A stretch of DNA of 64,000 nt from an uncultured Pelagibacteraceae bacterium (GTDB lineage Bacteria; Pseudomonadota; Alphaproteobacteria; Pelagibacterales; Pelagibacteraceae). The translations under genes and the position numbers were made by a program. The stretch is taken from assembly GCA_902595535.1 (NCBI GenBank), contig CACJQI010000002.1:62001-126000 (forward strand). The letters run 5' to 3'. Below the pieces are notes generated by a model. It saw only the letters and a list, made by a program, of their open reading frames with translations, was not told where the DNA came from and did not search any database. Of this stretch, positions 50,015-59,712 are shown piece after piece. The number at the start of each line of letters is the position of its first letter. Position 1 is the first letter of the stretch.

Positions 50015-50923
50015 TTATTCTAAAATTTTAATTTCTGTTTCTAACTTAATACCAGTTTTTTTTAAAACACTTTCAGACACATAATCTATTAACTTTTTCA
50101 TATCCTCAAATCTTGCATTCCCTTTATTAACAAAAAAATTACAATGTTTTTCTGAAATACAAGCATCTCCAAAAGATTTTTCAAGAGGGACCGATTCTTT
50201 GATTAATTGCCAAACTTTTTTATCTGATTGATCTAATGGATTTTTGAAAGTACTTCCACTTGTTTTAATTTTAGTAGGTTGAGCTATTTCTTTCTTTTCT
50301 TTAAGGGATATCATTTCATCTTTAATTAGTTCCTTGTCTTTTTTAAAACCTCTAAAAGATGCACTTAAAAAAATAAGATCATCAGACAGTCCACTATCTC
50401 TATATCTAAAATTTATATCTTTTGCAGGTATTGTTAAAACTTGTCCAGATTTACTTAATGCCTGTATTGAAATCAAAATATCTTTAAATTCTCTTTTGAA
50501 ACACCCTGCATTCATTTTAATTCCACCACCTACTGTTCCTGGTATACATGAAAGAAATTCAAATCCACCCAGGCTATTTTCCATAGCAAAATAAGATAAT
50601 GACTTATCACTAACCGCACTACCTGCAACAATGATTTCTTCTGATAGTAATGAAATATTATTAAAATTGTTTGTAAGTTTAATCACAACTCCATTAAATT
50701 GTTCATCAGTAATTAATGTATTAGACCCACCACCTAAAATAAATATTTTTTCATTATTTTCAATTTTTTTAAGAAATCTGATTAGTTCTTTCAGATTATC
50801 AGCTTTATAGTAAATTTTTGTTTTACCACCAATATTAAACCAATTTTTTTTTTTAAGATCATAATCTAACTTTAAGTTATCATTAAATTCTTGTGATAAT
50901 TCTTTTAAATCAATTTTCATCAT
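50015..50923 (-). CDS. murB: UDP-N-acetylenolpyruvoylglucosamine reductase
   Basis: NWFNIGGKTKIYYKADN, ILGGGSNTLI, IPGTVGGGIKMNAG, SGSTFKNP. Confidence 0.96.
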   Translation of the reverse strand: MMKIDLKELSQEFNDNLKLDYDLKKKNWFNIGGKTKIYYKADNLKELIRFLKKIENNEKIFILGGGSNTLITDEQFNGVVIKLTNNFNNISLLSEEIIVAGSAVSDKSLSYFAMENSLGGFEFLSCIPGTVGGGIKMNAGCFKREFKDILISIQALSKSGQVLTIPAKDINFRYRDSGLSDDLIFLSASFRGFKKDKELIKDEMISLKEKKEIAQPTKIKTSGSTFKNPLDQSDKKVWQLIKESVPLEKSFGDACISEKHCNFFVNKGNARFEDMKKLIDYVSESVLKKTGIKLETEIKILE

Positions 50924-52314
50924 AAATGATTAGGTAATTCTCTCATCCATGTTGAAATAGACCCAGCACCCATTCCAATTACTATTTTTTTTCCATAGAT
51001 ATTGTTTTTAATATATTTTGCTAATTTAATTTTATCGTCAACTAAAATTAATTGAACCTTTGAATTTTTAATTATTTCTTTTGCAAAACTTACATAGCTA
51101 AATCCAAGTTTCATTTTTTCACCAGCTGTATATATTGGAAATAAAATTACCTTATCAGCATTCTTAAATGCATAACTAAATTCTTTTTTTAAGTCTTTAA
51201 GTCTTGATATTCTATGTGGTTGAAAAATACATATTTTTTCATAATCTTTATAAACATTTTTTATTCCATCAAGAACTTCCTGGATTTCAGTTGGATGATG
51301 GGCATAATCATCAAAAAAATCTACTTTATTAAATGTAAATATTTTATTAAATCTTCTTTGAACTCCTTTAAAATTTTTAAGACCTTTTTTAATATTTGAA
51401 ACAGGTAGACCCACCGTTAATGATACCGCTATAGCTGCAACAGAATTTTTAATATTATGATTGCCCAATAATGGTATCCTAAATTTTTTAATTATTTGGT
51501 CTTTTTTATTTGGTAATCTGATTTTTAAATCAAATTGAGAATAATCTTTGTAGTGTTTTACATTTTTTATACAAAAATTAGATTTTTGATTTAGACCATA
51601 TGAATAAAAATTTTTATTTTTAATTTTCTTAATCAAATGTCTATTATTTTTATCATCTAAACAAATAAATGATTTACCAAATGAAGGAACTTTTTTAACA
51701 AAATTTAAGAAATAGCTATTTAATTCACTCATAGAACGATAGTAATCCATGTGCTCTCTATCAATGTTTGTTATAATTGAATAAGTTGGAGGTATGTAAA
51801 TAAAGCTTCCATCAGACTCGTCTGCTTCTAGGATGGACCAATCACTTTTACCTAATTTAGCTGAGTTATTAATAGAATTAATAACACCACCATTAATTAT
51901 TGTAGGATCTAATTTAGTTTCTTGAAAAATTGATGCTATTAACGAAGTTGTAGTAGTCTTACCATGTGAGCCAACTACTACAATATTTTTTGTTAAAGAG
52001 ACAATGTTAGCTAACATTTCTCCTCTTTTATATATGGGCAATTGTCTTTTTTTTGCCTCTAGTAACTCTGGATTATTTTTTTTAATTGCAGAAGATACAA
52101 CTAAAATAGTTGCTTGATTAATATTTTGTTTTTTATGACTAATAAATACTTTTATTTTTTCTTTTTTTAGTCTTTCAATATTTTTATTTGAAGAAATATC
52201 ACTTCCCTGAATTTTAAAACCTTTACCTTTCATTATTAAGGATAAACCACTCATACCAATCCCACCAATACCCACAAAGTGTATGATTTCAGATTTTGCT
52301 AATTTAATTTTCAT
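50920..52314 (-). CDS. murC: UDP-N-acetylmuramate-L-alanine ligase
   Basis: HFVGIGGIGMSGLSLIM, VVGSHGKTTTTSLIA, DDYAHHPTEI. Confidence 0.97.
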   Translation of the reverse strand: MKIKLAKSEIIHFVGIGGIGMSGLSLIMKGKGFKIQGSDISSNKNIERLKKEKIKVFISHKKQNINQATILVVSSAIKKNNPELLEAKKRQLPIYKRGEMLANIVSLTKNIVVVGSHGKTTTTSLIASIFQETKLDPTIINGGVINSINNSAKLGKSDWSILEADESDGSFIYIPPTYSIITNIDREHMDYYRSMSELNSYFLNFVKKVPSFGKSFICLDDKNNRHLIKKIKNKNFYSYGLNQKSNFCIKNVKHYKDYSQFDLKIRLPNKKDQIIKKFRIPLLGNHNIKNSVAAIAVSLTVGLPVSNIKKGLKNFKGVQRRFNKIFTFNKVDFFDDYAHHPTEIQEVLDGIKNVYKDYEKICIFQPHRISRLKDLKKEFSYAFKNADKVILFPIYTAGEKMKLGFSYVSFAKEIIKNSKVQLILVDDKIKLAKYIKNNIYGKKIVIGMGAGSISTWMRELPNHL

Positions 52315-53371
52315 TAAAAATTTCTAATAATTTTTGATTAACATTATTCCAGGTATTTTGATAATTTAATTTTTCTAAATTTATTTTTTTTGTTAAGTAT
52401 TCATTTTTTTTAGTAGATAACTTAATTAATAATTCTTCGAATTTCTGTTTATCAAAATTTTCTTGATCAATAATCCAACAACAATCTTTATCTTTATAAT
52501 ATTTAGCATTCTCGTATTGATGATTATCTTTTGATTTTGGAAGTGGTATTGCGATAAATGGTATTTTAAGCAAAGAAAGTTCTGCCAGGCTTGAGGCACC
52601 AGCTCTAGTGATACACAAGTCAGATTGTTTTAAGAGAATATTTAAATTTTTATTAAATGTAAAAATTTCATTTTCAATTTTATTTACTTTATAAAATTTT
52701 TCAAGAAAATCGGTATTTTTTTTACTTGTTTGATGCAATACTTTTAAAGAACATATTTTTGATATTTTTACTAATAATTCATTAATAAGCGAGTCAAATA
52801 TTTTTGCCCCTTGACTACCTCCAATAATCATAATTGTAAAAAAATTACCTTCATTTTGATAGTTTTCTGAGTCATAATATTTCTTTCTTATTAATGGCAT
52901 TACTATAGTTTGTTTATTCTCAAATTTTTTTGGCAAATTAATTAATTTATTTGAATAACATATTAATTTTTTTGCAAAATATAGGAAAAATTTATTTGCT
53001 CTTCCAAGAACCATGTTGGGTTCAATCAAATAAATTTTAATATTTAAAATTTTTGCAGCCAAACATAATGGTAAGGACATGTAGCCGCCTGTAGAGATCA
53101 AAATTGAAACATTTTCTTTTTTCAAAATTATTAAAGATTTTAAAGTTAAAATAACAACTTTTAGAAATGAAAAAGGAAATAATAATAAATTATTTAATTT
53201 TGGTGTATTAACAATTATATACTTATAATTTTCTTTATCTAAGTACTTAAGTCCCCTCAGATCAGTTGAGATTAAAGTTTCATAATTAGTTTTTAAATGA
53301 TCATAAATTGTAACTGCTGGAAGAACGTGTCCACCAGATCCACCTGTAGAAATTAATATTTTACTTTTCAT
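52304..53371 (-). CDS. murG: MurG transferase (lipid II synthesis)
   Basis: ISTGGSGGHVLPA, IGGSQGAKIFD, ITRAGASSLAEL, DNHQYENAKYY. Confidence 0.96.
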   Translation of the reverse strand: MKSKILISTGGSGGHVLPAVTIYDHLKTNYETLISTDLRGLKYLDKENYKYIIVNTPKLNNLLLFPFSFLKVVILTLKSLIILKKENVSILISTGGYMSLPLCLAAKILNIKIYLIEPNMVLGRANKFFLYFAKKLICYSNKLINLPKKFENKQTIVMPLIRKKYYDSENYQNEGNFFTIMIIGGSQGAKIFDSLINELLVKISKICSLKVLHQTSKKNTDFLEKFYKVNKIENEIFTFNKNLNILLKQSDLCITRAGASSLAELSLLKIPFIAIPLPKSKDNHQYENAKYYKDKDCCWIIDQENFDKQKFEELLIKLSTKKNEYLTKKINLEKLNYQNTWNNVNQKLLEIFNEN

Positions 53372-53374
53372 TAA

Positions 53375-54496
53375 CTAATTTATTTTCCTTTTTGTTAAAT
53401 TTAAAATAATTCCAGCCAATATAGATGTACTTACTATTGATGACCCCCCATAGCTTAAAAACGGTAAAGTCATTCCTGTGGTTGGGAGCAATCTTATGTT
53501 TACTCCAATATGAATTGTAGCTTGTATTAAAATTAAGCTTATTGATCCAATCAAAATAAGCTTAATTTTATCATTAGTTTCAAAGTTTATTTTTTTTAAA
53601 ACCATATAAATTAAGATCAAAAACAATAATAATATTAACATTATAGCAACTACGCCAAACTCTTCTGAAATCACAGATATTATATAATCTGTATGAGCCT
53701 CTGGTACGTTATTTTTAAGGGTTCCTTCACCAATCCCTTTTCCAAAAAAACCTCCACTAGTAATCGACTCAATCGCTTTATCTGACTGAAAATTATGAGA
53801 TCCAGTTTCTCTATTAAAAAATGAGAAGATACGTTCCTGGATATAGTCAAACTTTGGTACAAAAATAATCAAATATGAGAATAATACTGAACTAAATAAA
53901 AAAATTGTAATTAATAAATATAAATTAATTCCTGAAGTAAAAATTAGAACAGCCCAGGAAAAAATTACTAACAAAGTTTGACCAATATCAGGTTGAATTA
54001 TTAAAAGTGATGAAATTATAGTGATTATTAAAATTGAAAGTAAATACTTGGATATAATATTTGCTTTATTGCTACAAAGAATAGTTGCTAAAGTTATTAT
54101 CAAAAAAGGCTTTAAAACTTCAATTGGTTGAAATCTTGGTAAAAAAAATAAATCTATCCATCTTTTTGAACCTTTGACTTCAATACCAATTATTGGAACT
54201 AATAATAAAGAAAATAAAGATATAAAAAAAAGAATTATTGAATATTTAAACAATTGATCTGCACTAAATGAAGAAAAAATAAATATAATTGAAATTCCAA
54301 TTAAAACATAAGCCAAATGCTTAAAAAAAAAGAAATAGCTATTAGTATCTAATTTATCTGATGCTATTAACGAAGTTGAGACTAAGGAAAAAAATAGACC
54401 TATAATAAATAACAAACTAATAAGAGTAAAAATTGATTTGTCTATATTTTTCCACCATTGATAATAAAATTTATAAAAAAAAATATTACTCTGCAT
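53375..54496 (-). CDS. ftsW: SEDS-family FtsW
   Basis: Multi-TM; FQPIEVLKPFLII, QPDIGQTLLV, PEAHTDYIISVISEEFG, GMTLPFLSYGGSS. Confidence 0.95.
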   Translation of the reverse strand: MQSNIFFYKFYYQWWKNIDKSIFTLISLLFIIGLFFSLVSTSLIASDKLDTNSYFFFFKHLAYVLIGISIIFIFSSFSADQLFKYSIILFFISLFSLLLVPIIGIEVKGSKRWIDLFFLPRFQPIEVLKPFLIITLATILCSNKANIISKYLLSILIITIISSLLIIQPDIGQTLLVIFSWAVLIFTSGINLYLLITIFLFSSVLFSYLIIFVPKFDYIQERIFSFFNRETGSHNFQSDKAIESITSGGFFGKGIGEGTLKNNVPEAHTDYIISVISEEFGVVAIMLILLLFLILIYMVLKKINFETNDKIKLILIGSISLILIQATIHIGVNIRLLPTTGMTLPFLSYGGSSIVSTSILAGIILNLTKRKIN

Positions 54497-55781
54497 TAGT
54501 ATATTTTTTAATTAATTGATTAAAATAATTGCCTCTATCCTCAAAATTTTTAAAACTATCAAATGAAGCTCCTGCTGGACTAAAAAAGATAATATCTTTT
54601 TTAGATTTCTGACTCGTAATTTCTGAAAATACAACTTTAAGTGTCTCCTCTATATTTTTAAAACTTTTAACTTTTAATTTATTCTTTAAAATCTTTAAAA
54701 ATTTCTTACTATATGATCCAAAAATAAAAGCTTTCAGATTTTTACATTTTGTTTTTGATAATTTAAATTTATCTCCTTTTTTTGGAATTCCTCCTAAGAT
54801 CCAGTAAGCATCATTTAAATTTTTCAATACACTTTCTGAGGAAGCAAAGCTTGTAGATTTAGAATCGTTAATTATTGTAAGATTTTTTTTATCAAATATA
54901 ATTTGTTGTCTGTAGTCTAAACCTTTAAATCTATTGATTGTTCTCGTTAATTTTTTTTTATTAAGTTTTAATTTTGAGGCAATTTTAAATATAAATAATA
55001 AATTTTCTTTATTGCCATCAGAGATAAAATATTTATTAGTAATTTTATCAAATTTTTTATTTAAATTTGAAGTCTGAACTTTGTATATCTTTGCTTTGTA
55101 TTTATTTTTTTTTATTTTTTTTGTAATTAATTCATCTTCTTTTTTTATATAAGCAAAGGATCCTCTATTTTGGGATTTTAACAATTTAAATTTTGCATTT
55201 ACATAATTATTTAAACTTTTATGCCTTTCTATATGATCAGAAGTAATATTAAGAATTACTGCATGTTTTGATCTAAAAATCCTACTATAATCTAACTGAT
55301 ATGAAGAGGCCTCGATTACAAAAATTGTTTTTTTTGTGATATTTTTTTCTGCCAATGCGGGATTGCCAATGTTTCCTATCAACCTTGAGTCTCTCTTTTG
55401 ATCGATCAAAGCATCATGTAAAATTTTGGCAGTTGTAGACTTACCGTTAGTTCCTGTAATTGTGATACTTTTATTGTCATAAAATGAAAACAAAACATCA
55501 AGATCTGTGTGAATTTTTAATAAATTTTTCTTTAAAAATTTTGATAGTTTACAGTTTAAAATATCAATGCCTGGACTAATTATAATTCTGTCAAAATTAA
55601 TGTTTTTAATTTGTTTTAGACTAATTATTTTTTGATTAAATTTTAAATCAATTTTATGATTGTCATCAAATAAAAATACATCAGAATTTTTTTTTAAAAA
55701 TTTATAAGTTGAGATGCCGCTCTTTCCTAAACCATAAACTAATATTTTTTTTCCTAAAAAAATATTATTAAGTTTTTTCAT
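54486..55781 (-). CDS. murD: UDP-N-acetylmuramoylalanine-D-glutamate ligase
   Basis: LVYGLGKSGISTYKFLKK, TGTNGKSTTAKIL, GNIGNPAL; likely ATG at 55781 overlapping the mraY stop (TAATG). Confidence 0.94.
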   Translation of the reverse strand: MKKLNNIFLGKKILVYGLGKSGISTYKFLKKNSDVFLFDDNHKIDLKFNQKIISLKQIKNINFDRIIISPGIDILNCKLSKFLKKNLLKIHTDLDVLFSFYDNKSITITGTNGKSTTAKILHDALIDQKRDSRLIGNIGNPALAEKNITKKTIFVIEASSYQLDYSRIFRSKHAVILNITSDHIERHKSLNNYVNAKFKLLKSQNRGSFAYIKKEDELITKKIKKNKYKAKIYKVQTSNLNKKFDKITNKYFISDGNKENLLFIFKIASKLKLNKKKLTRTINRFKGLDYRQQIIFDKKNLTIINDSKSTSFASSESVLKNLNDAYWILGGIPKKGDKFKLSKTKCKNLKAFIFGSYSKKFLKILKNKLKVKSFKNIEETLKVVFSEITSQKSKKDIIFFSPAGASFDSFKNFEDRGNYFNQLIKKYTNAE

Positions 55782-56866
55782 TATCTTAATTTTAAGGTAG
55801 CTAAACCAATCATTGCTAAGATAATTGAAATAATCCAAAACCTAATTACAATAGTTGACTCTGGCCATCCCTTTTTCTCAAAGTGATGATGAATGGGCGC
55901 CATTCTAAAAATTCTTTTTCTTGTAAGTTTAAAGGATATTACTTGAACCATTACAGATACTGCTTCTAATACAAAAAGACCACCAGTAATTGCCAAAACA
56001 ATTTCATGCTTTGTTATAATTCCTACCGCACCTAGGGACCCTCCTAGAGATAGAGAGCCTGTGTCACCCATAAAAATTTTAGCAGGTGGTGCATTAAACC
56101 ATAAAAAACCTAAACAAGAACCTATAATCGCCCCACAAAAAATTGATACTTCACCTGTTCCCTCAATGTATGGAATTTGTAGGTAATTTGAAAATACAAT
56201 GTTTCCTGTAACATAACTTATAAAAGCAAAACAGGCTGCTACTAATATTACGGGAACAGTTGCTAACCCGTCTAATCCATCTGTCAGATTAACAGCATTA
56301 GATGAACCTATAATAACAAATATTGCAAATGGTATAAAAAACCATCCAAGGTTAACGATCAAATTTTTAAAAAATGGAAAATATAAATTATTTAAATCTT
56401 GATAATCGTTTAAGTAAACATAAAAACTTACTCCAATAATTGCTAAAATTATTTGAGAAATTATTTTAAACTTTGAAGAAATTCCTGATGAGTTGCTATA
56501 TTTAATTTTTTTAAAATCATCATATGCTCCCACTAACCCAAATGATATTGCAATATATATGCAAAATAAAACATTAATATTTGATAGATCTGCCCAAAAT
56601 ATTACTGATACCAATAAACCAAATAAAATTATCAGTCCTCCCATTGTTGGTGTGCCAATTTTTTTTACAATATGATCCTCTGGTCCATCATCTCGAATAG
56701 GATTTAAAATTTTTTGATTTGAAAAGAATTTAATAAAAGGACTTCCAATGATTAACACTATAAGTAATGAAGTAAAAAATGACAAACCTGTCCTAAAAGT
56801 TAGATACTTAAAGACATTTAAAAAACTAAAGGTATCAACGAAATTTAATAAAAATTGATAAAACAT
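55781..56866 (-). CDS. mraY: Phospho-N-acetylmuramoyl-pentapeptide transferase
   Basis: GTPTMGGLIIL, NAVNLTDGLDGLA, FMGDTGSLSLGG, APIHHHFEKKGW. Confidence 0.98.
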   Translation of the reverse strand: MFYQFLLNFVDTFSFLNVFKYLTFRTGLSFFTSLLIVLIIGSPFIKFFSNQKILNPIRDDGPEDHIVKKIGTPTMGGLIILFGLLVSVIFWADLSNINVLFCIYIAISFGLVGAYDDFKKIKYSNSSGISSKFKIISQIILAIIGVSFYVYLNDYQDLNNLYFPFFKNLIVNLGWFFIPFAIFVIIGSSNAVNLTDGLDGLATVPVILVAACFAFISYVTGNIVFSNYLQIPYIEGTGEVSIFCGAIIGSCLGFLWFNAPPAKIFMGDTGSLSLGGSLGAVGIITKHEIVLAITGGLFVLEAVSVMVQVISFKLTRKRIFRMAPIHHHFEKKGWPESTIVIRFWIISIILAMIGLATLKLR

Positions 56867-59710
56867 TTAACGTAATCCTTTCAGATCTTTGACTATGTCG
56901 TTGAATCCTGTCGCAAGTGAGGCCTTGATCATTAAATAATCATTATTATTTAATTCTTGTCTAATAAATGCAATAATTTGTGATTTGTTGAATAAAATTC
57001 TACCTTTTTTTGCTTTTGAAATACCTTTGAATATTATTGAAGCCATTTTTCCTTTAACAAATACCTTGTCTATTTTGGTTTGATTTATTATTTGAGCAAT
57101 AGACCGATGAAGTTTTACAGAATGACCACCAAGCTCTAACATATCGCCAATTAACATATATTTATTTGATTTTTTTAAATTGATTTTATCATAATTTCTT
57201 ATTGCTGATTTTAGTGATAGAGGATTTGAATTATAACTTTGGTCAATTAAATTTATTTTTTTATTATTAAATTTAATTATTGAATGATCTCCTCGTCCTT
57301 CAGGGATTTTAAAATTATAAAAAATATTTTCATCTAATTTAAATATATTTTTATAAATACTAATAACTGCTAAAGCAGATAAGGTATTGTATATATTATT
57401 TTGAAAATCGTTAGATAATGAAAAATATTTTATTTTATTATTTAAACTAATATTAATTCTAAATTTTTCTCTAAATGGCTTTATATTAATTAGTTTAATA
57501 TCTGCTTTACAATTTTTTATACCAAAAGAAATTACTTTAATATTTTTTTCTTTGGCAATTTTGTAATGTAGTTCAAAAAAACTATCGTCTGCATTCAATA
57601 CAATAAAACCATAAGGCCTTATATTATTAATAATTTCAGATTTTGCTAAAGCAATTTGTTTAATATTCTTAAAATTTTTTGCATGCGCATAATTTATATT
57701 TGTTATAACACCAACATCTGGTTCTATAATTTTTGACAAATAATCAATTTCACCCTTTTTATCCATCCCAACCTCTAGAATTCCAAATTCGTCTTTTTGA
57801 TTTATATTGAAAAGACTTAATGGAACACCAAATTTATTATTGTATGATTTTGGAGAGATACTTACTTGTGAAATTTTACTTAATATATTGCCTAGTAACT
57901 CTTTAAGTGTAGTTTTGCCACAACTACCTGTGATTGCTATTATATTTGTATCAATACTTTTTCTAAAAATTTTTGAGACATTTGTTAAGAACTTTAAGGT
58001 ATTTTTTACTTTGATTTGTCGATTATGATTTAATTTATTTTGAATATTATTTACTACCGCTAATGAAGCTTTTCTCTTGAAAGACTGGGTAACAAATTTA
58101 TTTCCATCATTTTTTTTTCCTTTAATAGCAAAAAAAATATCATTTTTGGTTACTTCCTGAGAATTAATTCTAGCTTTTTTTATAGATATCAAAGGAGATA
58201 ATTTTTTAATTTTAGCCGTCTCTTTAACTACATTTATTTTTAAATTATTTGATAAATTAATATTTTTGTTTTTAATTGCATTCAGGATTTCTTTTCTATC
58301 TGAAAAGAAAATTTTCTTACTTCCAATATCTTGAGTTTTCTCATGACCTTTTCCAGCAACTAACAAAATATCACCTGAATTCAAATCATTAATAGCTTTC
58401 AATATTGCTGTTGCTCTGTTGGATATTTCTATAATTTTCTTTTTTTTTATCCCTTTTTTTATATCTCTTCTTATTTTTTGAGGATTTTCAAATCTTGGGT
58501 TATCATTTGTAAGGATAATCTTATCTGAGTAAAAACTAGCAATTTTGCCCATTTTTGATCTTTTATTCTGATCTCTATTTCCTCCACAGCCAAATAAGAC
58601 TGTAATTTTTTTTCCAGGAAATTGCTCTCTAAGATTTAAAAGACATGTTTTTAAAGCATCAGGAGTGTGAGCGTAATCAAGAATTACTTTACAATGATTT
58701 TTAATTTTACCAATTTTTTCAAATCTTCCTTCAACTTGTTTCAATTTTGAAATTTTATTTAAAATTTTATCTAAGCTAATATTGCTATTTTTTGCAGCAA
58801 TTATTGCCATTAAAACATTCTTTAATTGTATCTTTCCAATTAAATTTAAATTTAGATCATATATTGAATTATTTATTTTAATTTTGATCAATTGTGTCTC
58901 TCCTTTAAAGCTATGAGAGATAACTTTTAAATCATTTTTCTTATCATTTAGTGCATATAATTTTAATTTCTCATCAATTGTAATTTTTTTTATTTTTTTA
59001 AATTCAGGTATTGATTGATCTGTTATTACATTACCTTTTTTTTTAATTAAATTTTTAAATAAATAGAGTTTTGCATTTAAATAATTTTTTAAATTTAAGT
59101 GATAATCTAAATGATCCTGAGATAAATTTGTAAATATACCAGAATTAAACTTTAAACCGTCTAATCTATTTTGCTTTAAACCATGGCTTGAAGCTTCCAT
59201 AATTACATTTTCTATTTTATTACTTTTTAACTTACTCAATATTTGTGCTAATTTGATTGGATCTATTGTAGTATTAGATAAATTCAAATTAATATTTTTT
59301 GATTTAACTCCTAAAGTGCCAACTGAGGCAACTTTTTTATTATTTAATTTTAATATTTGATAATAAAAATCTGTAACTGAAGATTTTCCATTTGTGCCAG
59401 TAACTGCAATTAAATTTTTTGGTTTTTTATTATAAATTTTAAATGCAGTTTCGGCTAATAATTTTCTTATATTCTTTGTATGAATAAATAAAATTCCATT
59501 TTGTAAATGGTTTACTTGTTTTTCAGTTACAATAATTTTAGACCCTTTTTGTATTGCATTTGAAATAAATTTATTTCCATCAACTTTGTTGCCTTTGATT
59601 GCAAAAAAGATATTATTTTTTTTTATACTTTTCGTATCAAATGAAATTCCTGAAAAATAAAAATTTTTATAATTTCTATTTATGTTATGAAAATAATTTC
59701 CTAGAAGCAT
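56867..59710 (-). CDS. Bifunctional MurE-MurF fusion (UDP-MurNAc-tripeptide synthetase/D-Ala-D-Ala ligase)
   Basis: MurE half with TGTNGKSSV, EASSHGL, DNPR (meso-DAP motif); MurF half with AITGSCGKTTLKELL, EVGMDKKGEI, DQSYNSNPLSLKSAI; single 947-aa ORF. Confidence 0.93.
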   Translation of the reverse strand: MLLGNYFHNINRNYKNFYFSGISFDTKSIKKNNIFFAIKGNKVDGNKFISNAIQKGSKIIVTEKQVNHLQNGILFIHTKNIRKLLAETAFKIYNKKPKNLIAVTGTNGKSSVTDFYYQILKLNNKKVASVGTLGVKSKNINLNLSNTTIDPIKLAQILSKLKSNKIENVIMEASSHGLKQNRLDGLKFNSGIFTNLSQDHLDYHLNLKNYLNAKLYLFKNLIKKKGNVITDQSIPEFKKIKKITIDEKLKLYALNDKKNDLKVISHSFKGETQLIKIKINNSIYDLNLNLIGKIQLKNVLMAIIAAKNSNISLDKILNKISKLKQVEGRFEKIGKIKNHCKVILDYAHTPDALKTCLLNLREQFPGKKITVLFGCGGNRDQNKRSKMGKIASFYSDKIILTNDNPRFENPQKIRRDIKKGIKKKKIIEISNRATAILKAINDLNSGDILLVAGKGHEKTQDIGSKKIFFSDRKEILNAIKNKNINLSNNLKINVVKETAKIKKLSPLISIKKARINSQEVTKNDIFFAIKGKKNDGNKFVTQSFKRKASLAVVNNIQNKLNHNRQIKVKNTLKFLTNVSKIFRKSIDTNIIAITGSCGKTTLKELLGNILSKISQVSISPKSYNNKFGVPLSLFNINQKDEFGILEVGMDKKGEIDYLSKIIEPDVGVITNINYAHAKNFKNIKQIALAKSEIINNIRPYGFIVLNADDSFFELHYKIAKEKNIKVISFGIKNCKADIKLINIKPFREKFRINISLNNKIKYFSLSNDFQNNIYNTLSALAVISIYKNIFKLDENIFYNFKIPEGRGDHSIIKFNNKKINLIDQSYNSNPLSLKSAIRNYDKINLKKSNKYMLIGDMLELGGHSVKLHRSIAQIINQTKIDKVFVKGKMASIIFKGISKAKKGRILFNKSQIIAFIRQELNNNDYLMIKASLATGFNDIVKDLKGLR

Positions 59711-59712
59711 AA

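Noticed and set aside
55782-55838. 19-aa murD extension overlapping mraY
   Set aside because: ATG at 55781 in a TAATG stop-start overlap with mraY is the more likely start and matches MurD N-termini.
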